Assembly: GCA_009908915.1 (NCBI GenBank) | Contig: JAAAOJ010000048.1 | Coordinates: 1 to 64,000, forward strand | Direction of reading: 5' to 3' | Origin: Planctomycetota bacterium | Lineage (GTDB): Bacteria > Planctomycetota > Phycisphaerae > SM23-33 | DNA length: 64,000 bases | Shown: positions 16,105 to 24,785 of the stretch, one piece after another | Layout: each line of letters opens with the position of its first letter | How positions within the stretch are numbered: position 1 is the stretch's first letter | Translations under genes and position numbers: made by a program | The notes under the pieces: generated by a model | What the model saw: only the letters and a program-made list of their open reading frames with translations | Database searches by the model: none | What the model was told of the DNA's origin: nothing

Positions 16105-17490
16105 TCAAAGCAATGGGGAGAGGATGCGGGCTGTGTCCTCGATCAATCGTCGGACGCAGCCGGCATCCGGCAACTCGTCGGTGCAGTCGGCGAAGAGCTG
16201 CTCGATCCACTCGGCCAACTCATCGATATGCTGCCGGTTGTAGACGAAACAGGCCGCCTCGTAGTTCAGCAGGAGGCTGCGGATGTCCATATTTGGCGAG
16301 CCGATGACAGCCAGGTCGCGGTCGACGAGAACGGCCTTGGCGTGCAGCATGCGCGGCTGGTAGAGCAGGACCGTCGCCCCAACGTCCTTGAGCTGGCGGA
16401 GATAGGTCCGCCGGGCGAGCGTCGTGAGGTACTGGTCCGGCTTGGCGGGAACGACGAGGCGAACGTCAACCCCGCGCCTGGAGGCGAGCGTAAAAGCCTG
16501 GACGAGCGACTCGTCGGGGACGAAATAGGGCGTGACGATCCACAGTCGCTCGCGAGCTTCGTAAGCGGCGGTGAGCAGGGCGGCGTAGAGGGCGTCGTCT
16601 GGCACGTCGGGCCCGGAAGGCACGACCTGCGTGAGCGTGTCGTCACCGATGGGCTCGGCCGGCGCGGCGACGGGGATGTCTTCGCCGGTGGCAAACCGCC
16701 AGTCCTGCCGGAAGATGCCCGCGTAGACGCCCGCGGCCGGCCCCTCCAGCCCGAAGGACAGGTCGACCCACCGCCGCGGATCCTCCTTGGGCCCGAGGTA
16801 GTCGGCCGAGATGTTCGCTCCGCCCGCCACCACGAATCGATCATCAGCGACGAAGATTTTGCGGTGGTTGCGCAGGTCGACGCGACGACGATGCCACACG
16901 GATGCAAGCACGGGCATGAACCAGCCCACCGAGCCGCCTGCGTTGCGCAGGTCGCGGAGATGGTCGTCGTGCATGTGGTGTGACCCGATCGCGTCCAGCA
17001 ACAGCCTCACCGTCACGCCCTGCCCGGCCCGCCGGGCCAGCCGGTTCAGAATGTCGCGGCCGATATCGTCGGGCTCGAAGATATACGTCTCAATGTGGAT
17101 CGTCCTCTTGGCCCGGTCGATGCAATCGGTCAACTGCTCGTAGCCGTCCGTTCGGGCGTCACAGAGCCGCAGCCGATTGCCGCTGACGGCCGGCGGCATG
17201 TTGAACGCGTCGAGTAGACGCTGGACCGGGCCGGGCTCTCCGGCCGTTTCGTGCGACGTCGCCAGGGAGAGGTCCGTCTTCATTCGGGCGCGGCGTTTGC
17301 TCTTGCGCCCGCCCAGTATGATGTACAGCGGCACGGCGACGTAGGGCACAAAAATGATCGCCAGCAGCCACGCCAGCGTCGTTGCCGGCGGGAGCTTCTG
17401 GCGGATCGTGTAGGCCAGCAGGATGATTGCCAGCAGGAAGCCGACAACCATCGCCACGTGTGTGCCGATACCATGAAGCGTCTCGTACAT
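16105..17490 (-). CDS. cls: Cardiolipin synthase (phospholipase D family)
   Basis: Joins two phosphatidylglycerol molecules to cardiolipin and glycerol at the inner membrane. The 461-residue protein has two N-terminal transmembrane helices (HVAMVVGFLLAIILLAY and TTLAWLLAIIFVPYVAVPL), then two phospholipase D HKD motifs. The first reads NHRKIFVADD with VAGGANI after it. The second reads HAKAVLVDRD with IGSPNMDIRS. Both keep H-x-K-x4-D. The start at ATG 17490 gives the usual short leader before the first helix and is preceded by CCGGAG; the longer frame to 17556 adds a charged segment that does not fit the family. Substrate supply would come from pgsA-pgpA at 43.1-44.3 kb. Confidence 0.92.
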   Translation of the reverse strand: MYETLHGIGTHVAMVVGFLLAIILLAYTIRQKLPPATTLAWLLAIIFVPYVAVPLYIILGGRKSKRRARMKTDLSLATSHETAGEPGPVQRLLDAFNMPPAVSGNRLRLCDARTDGYEQLTDCIDRAKRTIHIETYIFEPDDIGRDILNRLARRAGQGVTVRLLLDAIGSHHMHDDHLRDLRNAGGSVGWFMPVLASVWHRRRVDLRNHRKIFVADDRFVVAGGANISADYLGPKEDPRRWVDLSFGLEGPAAGVYAGIFRQDWRFATGEDIPVAAPAEPIGDDTLTQVVPSGPDVPDDALYAALLTAAYEARERLWIVTPYFVPDESLVQAFTLASRRGVDVRLVVPAKPDQYLTTLARRTYLRQLKDVGATVLLYQPRMLHAKAVLVDRDLAVIGSPNMDIRSLLLNYEAACFVYNRQHIDELAEWIEQLFADCTDELPDAGCVRRLIEDTARILSPLL

Positions 17491-17728
17491 AGTCTCCGGA
17501 ATATGGTATCGATCGATACAGCCTCTGCGGTCCAGTCGCCTCAGGGCTTCCGCCAAGGGGGTTGGCGATGCTTCTTGGCATGCCCCGCGAGATCAGGGCC
17601 CACGAATGCCGCGTATCACTGCCGCGGCGGCCGCTGGCTGCGTCACAAAACATCGATGTATCGCTTTGACACGTCTGCGGTTCTACTCCTAGCCGGCCTC
17701 GTCCTCACCGACGAAGCCCTGTCACATC

Positions 17729-19996
17729 TCAATCGTTCGTTGCTCTAAGTCGCTCGGCCCGGGCGGTGAACGCTTGCGTCTCTTCGCGAATCTGTTCGAC
17801 GAAGCTGTTGTCGTCCACCGAGCCGAGGACGGCCTGCATGTCGGCATCGCTGCTGTAGGTCATGCGGCGGAACGGGTTGTCGTAGTCCTTCGCGCGCGAG
17901 TTGCGGGTCTGGTCGCAGATGTACCGCTGGACCTCGACGGCCTTCTCGACGATGCCCGGCCAGAGGGATGCGTCGAGACCGGCCCCACCGGCTGGCGGAC
18001 GCGCCGTTTTCCCGGAAGGGCAAGAGGTCGAAGCCTCCTCGTCGGCTGCATCGCAAACCAGTTCGCAGAGCGTCGCATAGGCGTGCTGCTGTCGAGCGAG
18101 GGGATAGGCCTGCCAGAGTGTGTCGTAGGCGGCATGGATGGCGTGCCAGTCGGTGAGCTTGCCATCACGGATGTCGGCCCGCAATGCGTCGACATCGGCC
18201 AGCGGCACGAGTTGGCCGCCGAGGTTGAACCACTCGGTGACACGCGGCCCGGCCAAGGCGGTGTGCATCTCGGCGAGCGAGGCATCCGGATTGGCGTCCA
18301 GCCAGTCAAAGCAGTTAAACGCGCCGTAGTAGTGCAGCATGTCCCGGTAGGCGCCCCAGGCCTTGCCGGCCTTGAGGATACACACGTCGCGTCGCCCGGC
18401 TTCCATGTTCTCGCCGCGGACGTCCAGGCGATCGGCGGCGGCCGGATCGTCGCGCAGCAGCCGGCGACCGGTGGCGCGGATCTCCTCCTCGCTCAGGCCG
18501 GTTGCATCCATGCCCTTGGCGGTAAGGGCGGCCTTGCCGGTCCACAGCGCCAGCAGCCCCAGGGCCGTGATGATCTCCTCGACACTGTCCGGTGCGAGGT
18601 AGTCGAACTCGATGTTCTGGACCTTGGCCTTACGCTTGTCGCGCGCGCGGAACTTCCAACCGTTGCGGGCCAGGGCATACAGGTTGTACATCCACCAGTA
18701 GGCGGGCATCACCAGCAGGCGGTCGGCGGCGACGTCGTTACTCAGCAGCGAGAACGGCAGGGGGATGTCCAGTTCGGCGGGGTAGTCGCCCTTGGCCAGC
18801 AGCGTGAAGGAGGCGAAGCGGCAGTTGTGTTTCAGGCTGGTACACAGCCCGGGCCAGAAGCCGCGACCGGCCAGGATCTCGCCCTCGGGGGCACGGCTGT
18901 TGTGGTTCGAGCCGATGGTGGCCGCCGCGGCGATGTTGCTCTGGCCGAGGACGGTCGAGGCGATCAGGAAGCTGTTGTTGTGGTGCTGTTCGTGGGCGGG
19001 GAATATCAGGTTATTCAGCATCTCGCAGCAACTGACGGTCGAGTTCTCACCCAGGACGCTGTGGATCAGCCGTGCCCCGTACTTGAGGTTGCTGTTGGCG
19101 CACATCACGAAGCGTACGGCCTTGCAGCCATAGAAGACCTTGCAGCCCTCGGAGATGATGCCGTTGACCAGCTCCACGCCCTCGCCGATCTGCGTGGGTG
19201 ACTCGGTCGTGGAGTTGATCGTCAGGTTTTTGAGCTTGTTGGCGCCCTTGATGTAGGCGGCCGGGCCGATCTTGACATCCTTGATGATACGGCAGTTCTT
19301 GATGACGGTCTGCGGGCCGATGGTGGCGTAGTAGCCGCGGCGGGAATCGAACTGCCGCTGCGTGATGTCCGCGAGCTTCTCGACCAGCGCGCGATCGGCG
19401 GGAAAGCGGCTCCACAGGGCGGCGTCGGCCGGGATCATACCGTCGAACGGTGCGATGCTCCGCCCGCCGGCTTCGTTGCCGACGTCGAGCCAGACGCGGG
19501 CGGCGGGATCCTCACCATCCTTGACGATGCCGTTGCCGAACTTTGCGTGATTGGTCGTGTGGAACTCATCGATGTTCAGCAGCATGCAGTTGTCGCCGAT
19601 GATCGTGTGGGCAAGATACCGCACGTTGTGAATGGCTGCGTCGTCGCCGACGTCGCAGGCAACGATGCGGCTGTGCGTCAGGCCGACCGGCACGGCGAGA
19701 TCGTGGTACTCCAGGCTGACGTCGCCGATCCGGCCGATCCGGACGAGCCCGTAGAACTCGCACTGCTTGACGTGGTGAGCGTTGAAGCCCTCGGCCACGC
19801 GGAGCAGGCGCCAGTCTTCCGCCGTATTGCCGTTCTTGACCAGGACGTCGATTTCCTCGGTCGTCAGGACCCGCCAGTGGTCGGCGGCCAGACCGACCTG
19901 CTGATTTCGGAGGTCGTGCTCGTCGGCACGGCGGAACTCGGCGGGTACGAAATCATGGGCGAACGAGCGTTGCGGCAGGATGTTCATGTCGGACAT
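17729..19996 (-). CDS. DUF4954 family protein with left-handed beta-helix
   Basis: A 755-residue cytoplasmic protein. From about residue 90 to 400 it shows the hexapeptide-like repeats of a left-handed parallel beta-helix, for example SLEYHDLAVPVGLTHSRIVA, YLAHTIIGDNCMLLNI, NCRIIKDVKIGPAAYIKGAN and VELVNGIISEGCKVFYGCKA. Such helices are found in nucleotidyl- and acyltransferases such as GlmU. A conserved segment around LPFSLLSNDVAADRLLVMPAYWWMYNLYAL and a helical C-terminal region follow, as in DUF4954 proteins of Bacteroidetes and planctomycetes. The biochemical role is unknown. GGAGCCAGCCC supports the ATG at 19996. A frame continuing to 20083 lacks a good start. Confidence 0.82.
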   Translation of the reverse strand: MSDMNILPQRSFAHDFVPAEFRRADEHDLRNQQVGLAADHWRVLTTEEIDVLVKNGNTAEDWRLLRVAEGFNAHHVKQCEFYGLVRIGRIGDVSLEYHDLAVPVGLTHSRIVACDVGDDAAIHNVRYLAHTIIGDNCMLLNIDEFHTTNHAKFGNGIVKDGEDPAARVWLDVGNEAGGRSIAPFDGMIPADAALWSRFPADRALVEKLADITQRQFDSRRGYYATIGPQTVIKNCRIIKDVKIGPAAYIKGANKLKNLTINSTTESPTQIGEGVELVNGIISEGCKVFYGCKAVRFVMCANSNLKYGARLIHSVLGENSTVSCCEMLNNLIFPAHEQHHNNSFLIASTVLGQSNIAAAATIGSNHNSRAPEGEILAGRGFWPGLCTSLKHNCRFASFTLLAKGDYPAELDIPLPFSLLSNDVAADRLLVMPAYWWMYNLYALARNGWKFRARDKRKAKVQNIEFDYLAPDSVEEIITALGLLALWTGKAALTAKGMDATGLSEEEIRATGRRLLRDDPAAADRLDVRGENMEAGRRDVCILKAGKAWGAYRDMLHYYGAFNCFDWLDANPDASLAEMHTALAGPRVTEWFNLGGQLVPLADVDALRADIRDGKLTDWHAIHAAYDTLWQAYPLARQQHAYATLCELVCDAADEEASTSCPSGKTARPPAGGAGLDASLWPGIVEKAVEVQRYICDQTRNSRAKDYDNPFRRMTYSSDADMQAVLGSVDDNSFVEQIREETQAFTARAERLRATND

Positions 19997-20170
19997 GGGC
20001 TGGCTCCATGGGCTTGGGGTCAGCCGCCAAGCATAGGCGCAGACGCTCCCCGACGCAAGAGGCTGCCTGTGGTAGCTGGGCACACGGAGTCTTGAGAACC
20101 TCTCCGCCTTTCGGAGCCAGCCAGCGGGCCGAGCGGGTTGACAACGCGGCAGCCATCGCCGCGTGGTGCC

Positions 20171-20512
20171 TCAGCCGGCCAGGTCGTCCAGACAGTCGAC
20201 AACGGTGTTGACGGTGTACATCAGGGCCGGGCCGCCACCCATGACCACGGCCAACTGGGCTGCGGCGAGGATTTCCTCTCGCGAGGCGCCGGCCTTGAGG
20301 GCGAGGTCGACGTGCAGATGGATACAGTACGTACACTGCTTGCTGACCGCTATGGCGACGAGGATCAGTTCGGTCGTCTTGGCATCGATTACGCCGGATT
20401 TCTCGACGGCGTCGACCATGGCACGGAACGACTGCATGAACTCGGGGGCATCCTTGGAAAGCTGGCCCATTCCCTTGCGGGTCTTGGAAATGGCGTCGTT
20501 GATATCGGGCAT
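20171..20512 (-). CDS. AhpD-like / carboxymuconolactone decarboxylase family protein
   Basis: A 113-residue all-helical protein with the AhpD-fold signature: Cys60-x-x-Cys63 followed by His65 and His67 (QCTYCIHLHVDLALKAGASREE). The CxxC-H arrangement is the redox-active site of AhpD-type peroxidase reductants; related proteins act as gamma-carboxymuconolactone decarboxylases but usually lack the CxxC. A peroxide or thiol redox role is therefore more likely. GAAAGGATTCACA precedes the ATG. It is followed, in the same direction, by the DUF4954 gene, but a gap of 174 nt does not require co-transcription. Confidence 0.85.
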   Translation of the reverse strand: MPDINDAISKTRKGMGQLSKDAPEFMQSFRAMVDAVEKSGVIDAKTTELILVAIAVSKQCTYCIHLHVDLALKAGASREEILAAAQLAVVMGGGPALMYTVNTVVDCLDDLAG

Positions 20513-20622
20513 TGTGAATCCTTTCAGGTATTCGAGAAACGGTAGGCAATCACGCGGGCCTCAATAGGCCCGCCGCCCCCGAGTGTGTCGTTGTGTGCGT
20601 CGCGCATCGTCGGTCCGCCGCT

Positions 20623-20958
20623 TCAGAGCATCGCGCGCGCGTCGTCCAGCGTTTCGGCCACCTTCAGCACATGATTTACCATGCCGAACCGGAGGGCCTC
20701 GTCAACCAGCGGCTGCGCATCGTACATGACCAACTGATGGCCGTCGCGGGCCAGGAGCTTCGTGCATTTCATCAGAAGCGTCATGCCGAGCGAGGCAATG
20801 AAGTCGACTTCGCTGATGTCGATCAGCACGTCACCGTCCGCCTGTTCAACTTCCGCAATCAGCTCACTGCCGATGTCCTCGACCCCGAGCGAATCCAAAC
20901 TGCCCGACAAGGCCAGAATCGTCAGCCCGGGCTCTTCCTGCACCGTTCTTAGTCGCAT
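20623..20958 (-). CDS. STAS-domain protein (anti-sigma factor antagonist-like)
   Basis: A 111-residue single STAS domain, similar to SpoIIAA/RsbV. The core VLIDISEVDFIASLGMTLLM holds the D-x-x-S-x-G/L motif with the serine that partner kinases phosphorylate. Such proteins release a sigma factor or other target by binding a kinase/anti-sigma factor, but no partner kinase or sigma gene is nearby. AAAGGAACGCGGC before ATG 20958 sets the start; the upstream extension to 21003 has no ribosome-binding site. Confidence 0.85.
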   Translation of the reverse strand: MRLRTVQEEPGLTILALSGSLDSLGVEDIGSELIAEVEQADGDVLIDISEVDFIASLGMTLLMKCTKLLARDGHQLVMYDAQPLVDEALRFGMVNHVLKVAETLDDARAML

Positions 20959-21055
20959 GCCGCGTTCCTTTCCCGCCCTGTGTCCATCTCTCACGGGCAC
21001 CATTTAACCATGAACTGTCTCAGGCGGCGAGAGTTGATTTCGCAGATATGCACTG

Positions 21056-21997
21056 CTACGGCTGGTCTTCCATGAGCATCTTGACCTGATAGGCGGTCGG
21101 CATGGCCGATTGGGCGCCGAGCGTCGTGCAGGCCAGCGATCCCGCGGCGTTGGCGAGGCGGGCCGATTCGTGCAGCCCCCGGCCTTGGGCCAGACTGACG
21201 GCCAGACCGGCCGTGAATGCGTCGCCCGCGGCGGTGGTGTCCACGACCTCGACCTTGTACGGCGGCACGCGATACATGTGTCCGTCGGCACAGACCACCA
21301 GGCTGCCTCTCGAGCCGAGCTTCAGGACGGCATTCTTTGCGCCGCGTTGGATGAGCTCACTGGCGACCAGTTTGTCGATACGGTCACGTTCTTCGACGGC
21401 CTTCTTGCCGGTCAGAATTTCAGCTTCGTTGACGTTCGGCGAGATCACGTCCACGCAGCACAACTCGTCGGGGAACTGTTTCATGGCGGGGGCGGGGTCC
21501 AGCAGCGTCTTCAGGCCGTGACGGCGGGCGAGGTCGATGGCGGCCCGGACGGTCGGACAAGGCAGCTCGAGCTGCAGCACCAGCACGTCGTGCTCGTCGA
21601 AGAGTTGCTCGTGGGTGTAGACGTCGTCAGGCGTTACGGCGTGGTTGGCCCCGCTGGCGACGACGATTGAGTTTTCGCCCTGGCGGTCAACCATGATAAA
21701 GGCCACGCCGGTCGGCGTCGACTCAGTGACGGTCACGTAGGCCACGTCGATGCCTTCCTCGGCCAGCCCGTTCTTGAGCGTCTCGCCAAAGGCATCGTCG
21801 CCCACTCGGGCGATCATCGTGACCATGCCACCCAGTCGCTGCGCGGCGACGGCCTGGTTCGCGCCTTTCCCGCCCGGCGAGGTCGTGACGTCGCTGCCGA
21901 GGACGGTTTCGCCCGGCGCAGGCATGGCGGGAGTGCGGACGACAAGGTCCATATTGATCGAGCCGATGACCAGGATTCGCGGGGGCTCGGTAACCAT
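21056..21997 (-). CDS. rbsK: Ribokinase (PfkB family)
   Basis: Phosphorylates ribose to ribose-5-phosphate with ATP. The 313-residue protein has both PfkB signatures: the N-terminal SPGGKGANQAVAAQRLGG, which closes over the sugar, and VDTTAAGDAFTAGLAVSLAQ near residue 250, with the catalytic Asp and the anion-hole glycine. NMDLVVRTPAMPAPGETV is the usual ribokinase sugar-binding region. Specificity for ribose is inferred from this pattern; related nucleoside kinases exist. No ribose transporter or regulator is adjacent. The start ATG at 21997 has no clear Shine-Dalgarno sequence; the gene is divergent from the HEAT-like protein gene. Confidence 0.88.
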   Translation of the reverse strand: MVTEPPRILVIGSINMDLVVRTPAMPAPGETVLGSDVTTSPGGKGANQAVAAQRLGGMVTMIARVGDDAFGETLKNGLAEEGIDVAYVTVTESTPTGVAFIMVDRQGENSIVVASGANHAVTPDDVYTHEQLFDEHDVLVLQLELPCPTVRAAIDLARRHGLKTLLDPAPAMKQFPDELCCVDVISPNVNEAEILTGKKAVEERDRIDKLVASELIQRGAKNAVLKLGSRGSLVVCADGHMYRVPPYKVEVVDTTAAGDAFTAGLAVSLAQGRGLHESARLANAAGSLACTTLGAQSAMPTAYQVKMLMEDQP

Positions 21998-22094
21998 GGT
22001 GCGTATTGTGCCAATCTGTCCGGCCGATTACCAGCGGCAATGTCGGTATTCTGCATGCCGCTCCGGTCCCGACCGCTGTAGAATGGAGCAGATG

Positions 22095-23834
22095 ATGTCA
22101 AGTCGCACATCCCGTCTGGCTGCGGCTGCGTTGGCGTTCCTGGTGTCCGCCGGCGCCGCCCTCGCCCAACCTCTGGAGATCATCGGTGCTGCGGACGGTT
22201 CCGTCGCCGAACCCGAGCCGGACACCACGCCGCCCGCCGAGCGATATTTCACTTGTCTCTGGCAGACGGTTGAGCAGCAACGGTCGAACATGCGACTGGT
22301 GCTCGTCCGCGTCCTCGATACGCCGGTTCGCCGCAATGGCAATATGCGCGAGCTATCCGTGCGGATCGAACGCGTCATCGGCGTGCCCCGCTTCGAGCCC
22401 GTCGACGTTCGCGTGCAATTGGCCGGCGTGAACGAAGCCCTGACGGCAGACCGGGACGCTCGTCACCTGATGAATCTGATGATCGTCGGACCAGGAGACG
22501 AGCGCGGAGGCAAACCGCAGGCCGAGCAGGGCGAGCGGGTCGCCGGTTCGACGACGCAGGCCGAGAAAGCCCGCGCGCTGCGAGAGAGTTTCAGTGATGA
22601 CCGCTGGTTCGTCAGGCCGATGACGGCCCACGTCTACCTGTGGGCGGCCCGGCGGAACACGATACTTCGGACGCCAGCCGTGCCGATTCCCGAGCCGGTC
22701 GACGCCTGGGTGGATGCGTTCGAACAGTTCGCCACCGGTCGTGGTGCCAACGGCAGCGACGTTGATGCGATGGAAACGCTGCAACAGTGCCTCCGGAGCA
22801 GGCACCGTCCCGTGCGGATGATGGCCTCGCAGGCCGCCTGCGCCAACGCCGTGAACCTCAGCGATCACGACCGCCGGGCCGACGCCTACGCCCGGCTGAT
22901 TATTGCCGAGACCGACGCCGCCGTGCAGCGAAACCTCGCCAAGGTCTACTTCAACGCCATCGGTGATGTCCTGCCGCGGGACCTGGACCTGTTGCCGGAA
23001 CTGCTCACGTGTCGCGATCCCGACGCCGTTGAACTCATCGCACGCGGCGGGCTGTCGGACGTCCGTCGCCGCCGCCCGGACGTGGCCACGGTGCTCGTGC
23101 CGCTCCTCGAAGACGGCAGCACCTTCACGCGGCTACAGGTGCTGCGAGGCGTGGCCGAATGGGGTGAGGACCTCTCGCTGCTCGCCCAGCCACTGAGCGC
23201 CTTGGCACGCAAGACCGCCACGACCAACGACGCCCAGGCCGTCCGCAAAGCGGCGGTCCAGCTGCTGCTGGACGGCGGAACCGACCAGGCCGACTCGCTC
23301 GCGCTAGACCTGGCCGTCGAATGTCCCTCGGCCGTCCTCATGGAGCACCTCGTCGACCGCCGGCTGTACCCGGCCGTGCCGACACTCATCGCCGCCGCGC
23401 GCGAGAAGACTCTCACCTGGTCGCGGCCCGTCGCGTTGGCGGTGGCGATTCTCACTGGCCGACCGGCGATGCGATCGTTCGAGGCGGCGGATATGTGGTG
23501 GCGGGATATCGAGACGGAGGGCCAGGTAGAGACGATGGTGGAGACCGGTTTCGCGGGTCGTGCGGCGACGGGAGCGATCGAGGCTGCCCTGGCCGATCTC
23601 GACAGCACCGATTTTCGCAAACGCCGTGATGCCCGGCGCCGCCTGCAGTCGCTTATTCCACCCGTGCCCGCTTTCCTCCGCGAGGCTGCCGAGGAGGGCT
23701 CCGCCGAGCGACGACTGACGATCCAGCGGCTGATCGCTGCGGCGATGCGCGACGAGGCGCACCTGCGCGAGGAACTGGCCGAACGTGCCACCACGGACCG
23801 GAAGACCTTGACCGGGCTGGCCGGAACGCACTGA
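22095..23834 (+). CDS. Secreted HEAT-like repeat protein
   Basis: A 579-residue protein with a signal peptide (SRLAAAALAFLVSAGAALAQ). The N-terminal third is beta-rich and includes RMLVLVRVLDTPVR-like strands. From about residue 215 onward it is almost wholly helical with HEAT-like pairs, such as VRMMASQAACANAVNLSDHD, TFTRLQVLRGVAEWGEDLSL and DAQAVRKAAVQLLLDGGTDQ. These are protein-interaction solenoids; the partner is unknown. GGAG at 22085-22088 favours the ATG at 22095 (or 22092). It is followed 51 nt later by the DUF58 gene on the same strand, so the two may be co-transcribed. An open frame from 21750 overlaps rbsK and is not used. Confidence 0.7.
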   Translation: MSSRTSRLAAAALAFLVSAGAALAQPLEIIGAADGSVAEPEPDTTPPAERYFTCLWQTVEQQRSNMRLVLVRVLDTPVRRNGNMRELSVRIERVIGVPRFEPVDVRVQLAGVNEALTADRDARHLMNLMIVGPGDERGGKPQAEQGERVAGSTTQAEKARALRESFSDDRWFVRPMTAHVYLWAARRNTILRTPAVPIPEPVDAWVDAFEQFATGRGANGSDVDAMETLQQCLRSRHRPVRMMASQAACANAVNLSDHDRRADAYARLIIAETDAAVQRNLAKVYFNAIGDVLPRDLDLLPELLTCRDPDAVELIARGGLSDVRRRRPDVATVLVPLLEDGSTFTRLQVLRGVAEWGEDLSLLAQPLSALARKTATTNDAQAVRKAAVQLLLDGGTDQADSLALDLAVECPSAVLMEHLVDRRLYPAVPTLIAAAREKTLTWSRPVALAVAILTGRPAMRSFEAADMWWRDIETEGQVETMVETGFAGRAATGAIEAALADLDSTDFRKRRDARRRLQSLIPPVPAFLREAAEEGSAERRLTIQRLIAAAMRDEAHLREELAERATTDRKTLTGLAGTH

Positions 23835-23885
23835 GCGAAAAGGCGTTGCCGCCCGCACCCTGAGACGCTAGCCTCACATCCAGCC

Positions 23886-24785
23886 ATGACACCGCCAACG
23901 CCCCCAGCATTCGAACCGTTCGACGAAGCGTTCCTGCGCCGGCTGCAGGAGCTGCATCTGCTGGCCAAGCGCCTCGCCTCGGGTCGCCGCCCGGGCAGCC
24001 ATCGCAGCCACGCCGTCGGCGACGGGCTCGAGTTCGCGGACCATCGCGCCTACGCCCCCGGCGACGACGTCCGCTTCGTCGACTGGCCGTACTACGCCCG
24101 CATGGAGAAGCTGCTGCTGCGCCTGTTCCACGAGCACAGCGAGTCGGACGTGGCCGTTCTGCTCGACGCGTCGGCCTCCATGGGCACTGAGGCCGACACG
24201 TTTGTCTACGCGCTGCGTGTGGCCGCAGCGCTGGCCTACGTGGGCATGGGCGGCGGGCGACGCGTCATCCTCCAGCCGTTCGATGCGACGCTGCGCGAGC
24301 CGCTGCGCACGGCCCGTAACCGCGAAGCCGTTGTCGAGGTGCTCGATTATCTCCGCGCGCAGCAGCCCATCGGGACGACCGATCTGCTGGACGCTGCCGT
24401 CCGCTTCGCCGCGGGTCGGCCGACCTGCGACACCGTCATCGTGATCAGCGATATGTACGGCTGCGAAGCGCACCTTGCCGACGCGCTGGCGAGACTGGCC
24501 CGGCCGGGCTGCCAGCTCAGCGTGCTTCACCTGTTCGCGCCGGGCGACGCCGAACCCCGCCTCGCCGGGCCGCTGCAACTGCGGGACGCCGAGACACAGG
24601 GCGAGCTGACCGTCCACGCCACGCCGGAACTCATGGAGAGCTATGGCCGGCAGTGGCAGCAGCGGTGCCAGCGTCTTCGAGGAGACTGCCTCCGATGCCA
24701 GGCCACCTACGTCGCCGCCCGAACCGATCTGTCGTTCGAGCGGCTGATGCTCACGACACTGCGGCAGGCGGGGGTGCTCGCGTGA
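23886..24785 (+). CDS. DUF58 domain protein with von Willebrand factor A-like fold
   Basis: A 299-residue cytoplasmic protein with the DUF58 signature: GSHRSHAVGDGLEFADHRAY, then APGDDVRFVDWPYYARMEKL. A von Willebrand A-like domain with a metal-site motif DASASMG follows at about residue 93. DUF58 proteins usually sit beside MoxR AAA ATPases and membrane-bound von Willebrand proteins (BatA/BatB), where they may act in chaperoning or envelope-stress complexes. No MoxR gene is in this stretch. The stop codon overlaps the GTG start of the following membrane protein by GTGA, which implies translational coupling. Confidence 0.85.
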   Translation: MTPPTPPAFEPFDEAFLRRLQELHLLAKRLASGRRPGSHRSHAVGDGLEFADHRAYAPGDDVRFVDWPYYARMEKLLLRLFHEHSESDVAVLLDASASMGTEADTFVYALRVAAALAYVGMGGGRRVILQPFDATLREPLRTARNREAVVEVLDYLRAQQPIGTTDLLDAAVRFAAGRPTCDTVIVISDMYGCEAHLADALARLARPGCQLSVLHLFAPGDAEPRLAGPLQLRDAETQGELTVHATPELMESYGRQWQQRCQRLRGDCLRCQATYVAARTDLSFERLMLTTLRQAGVLA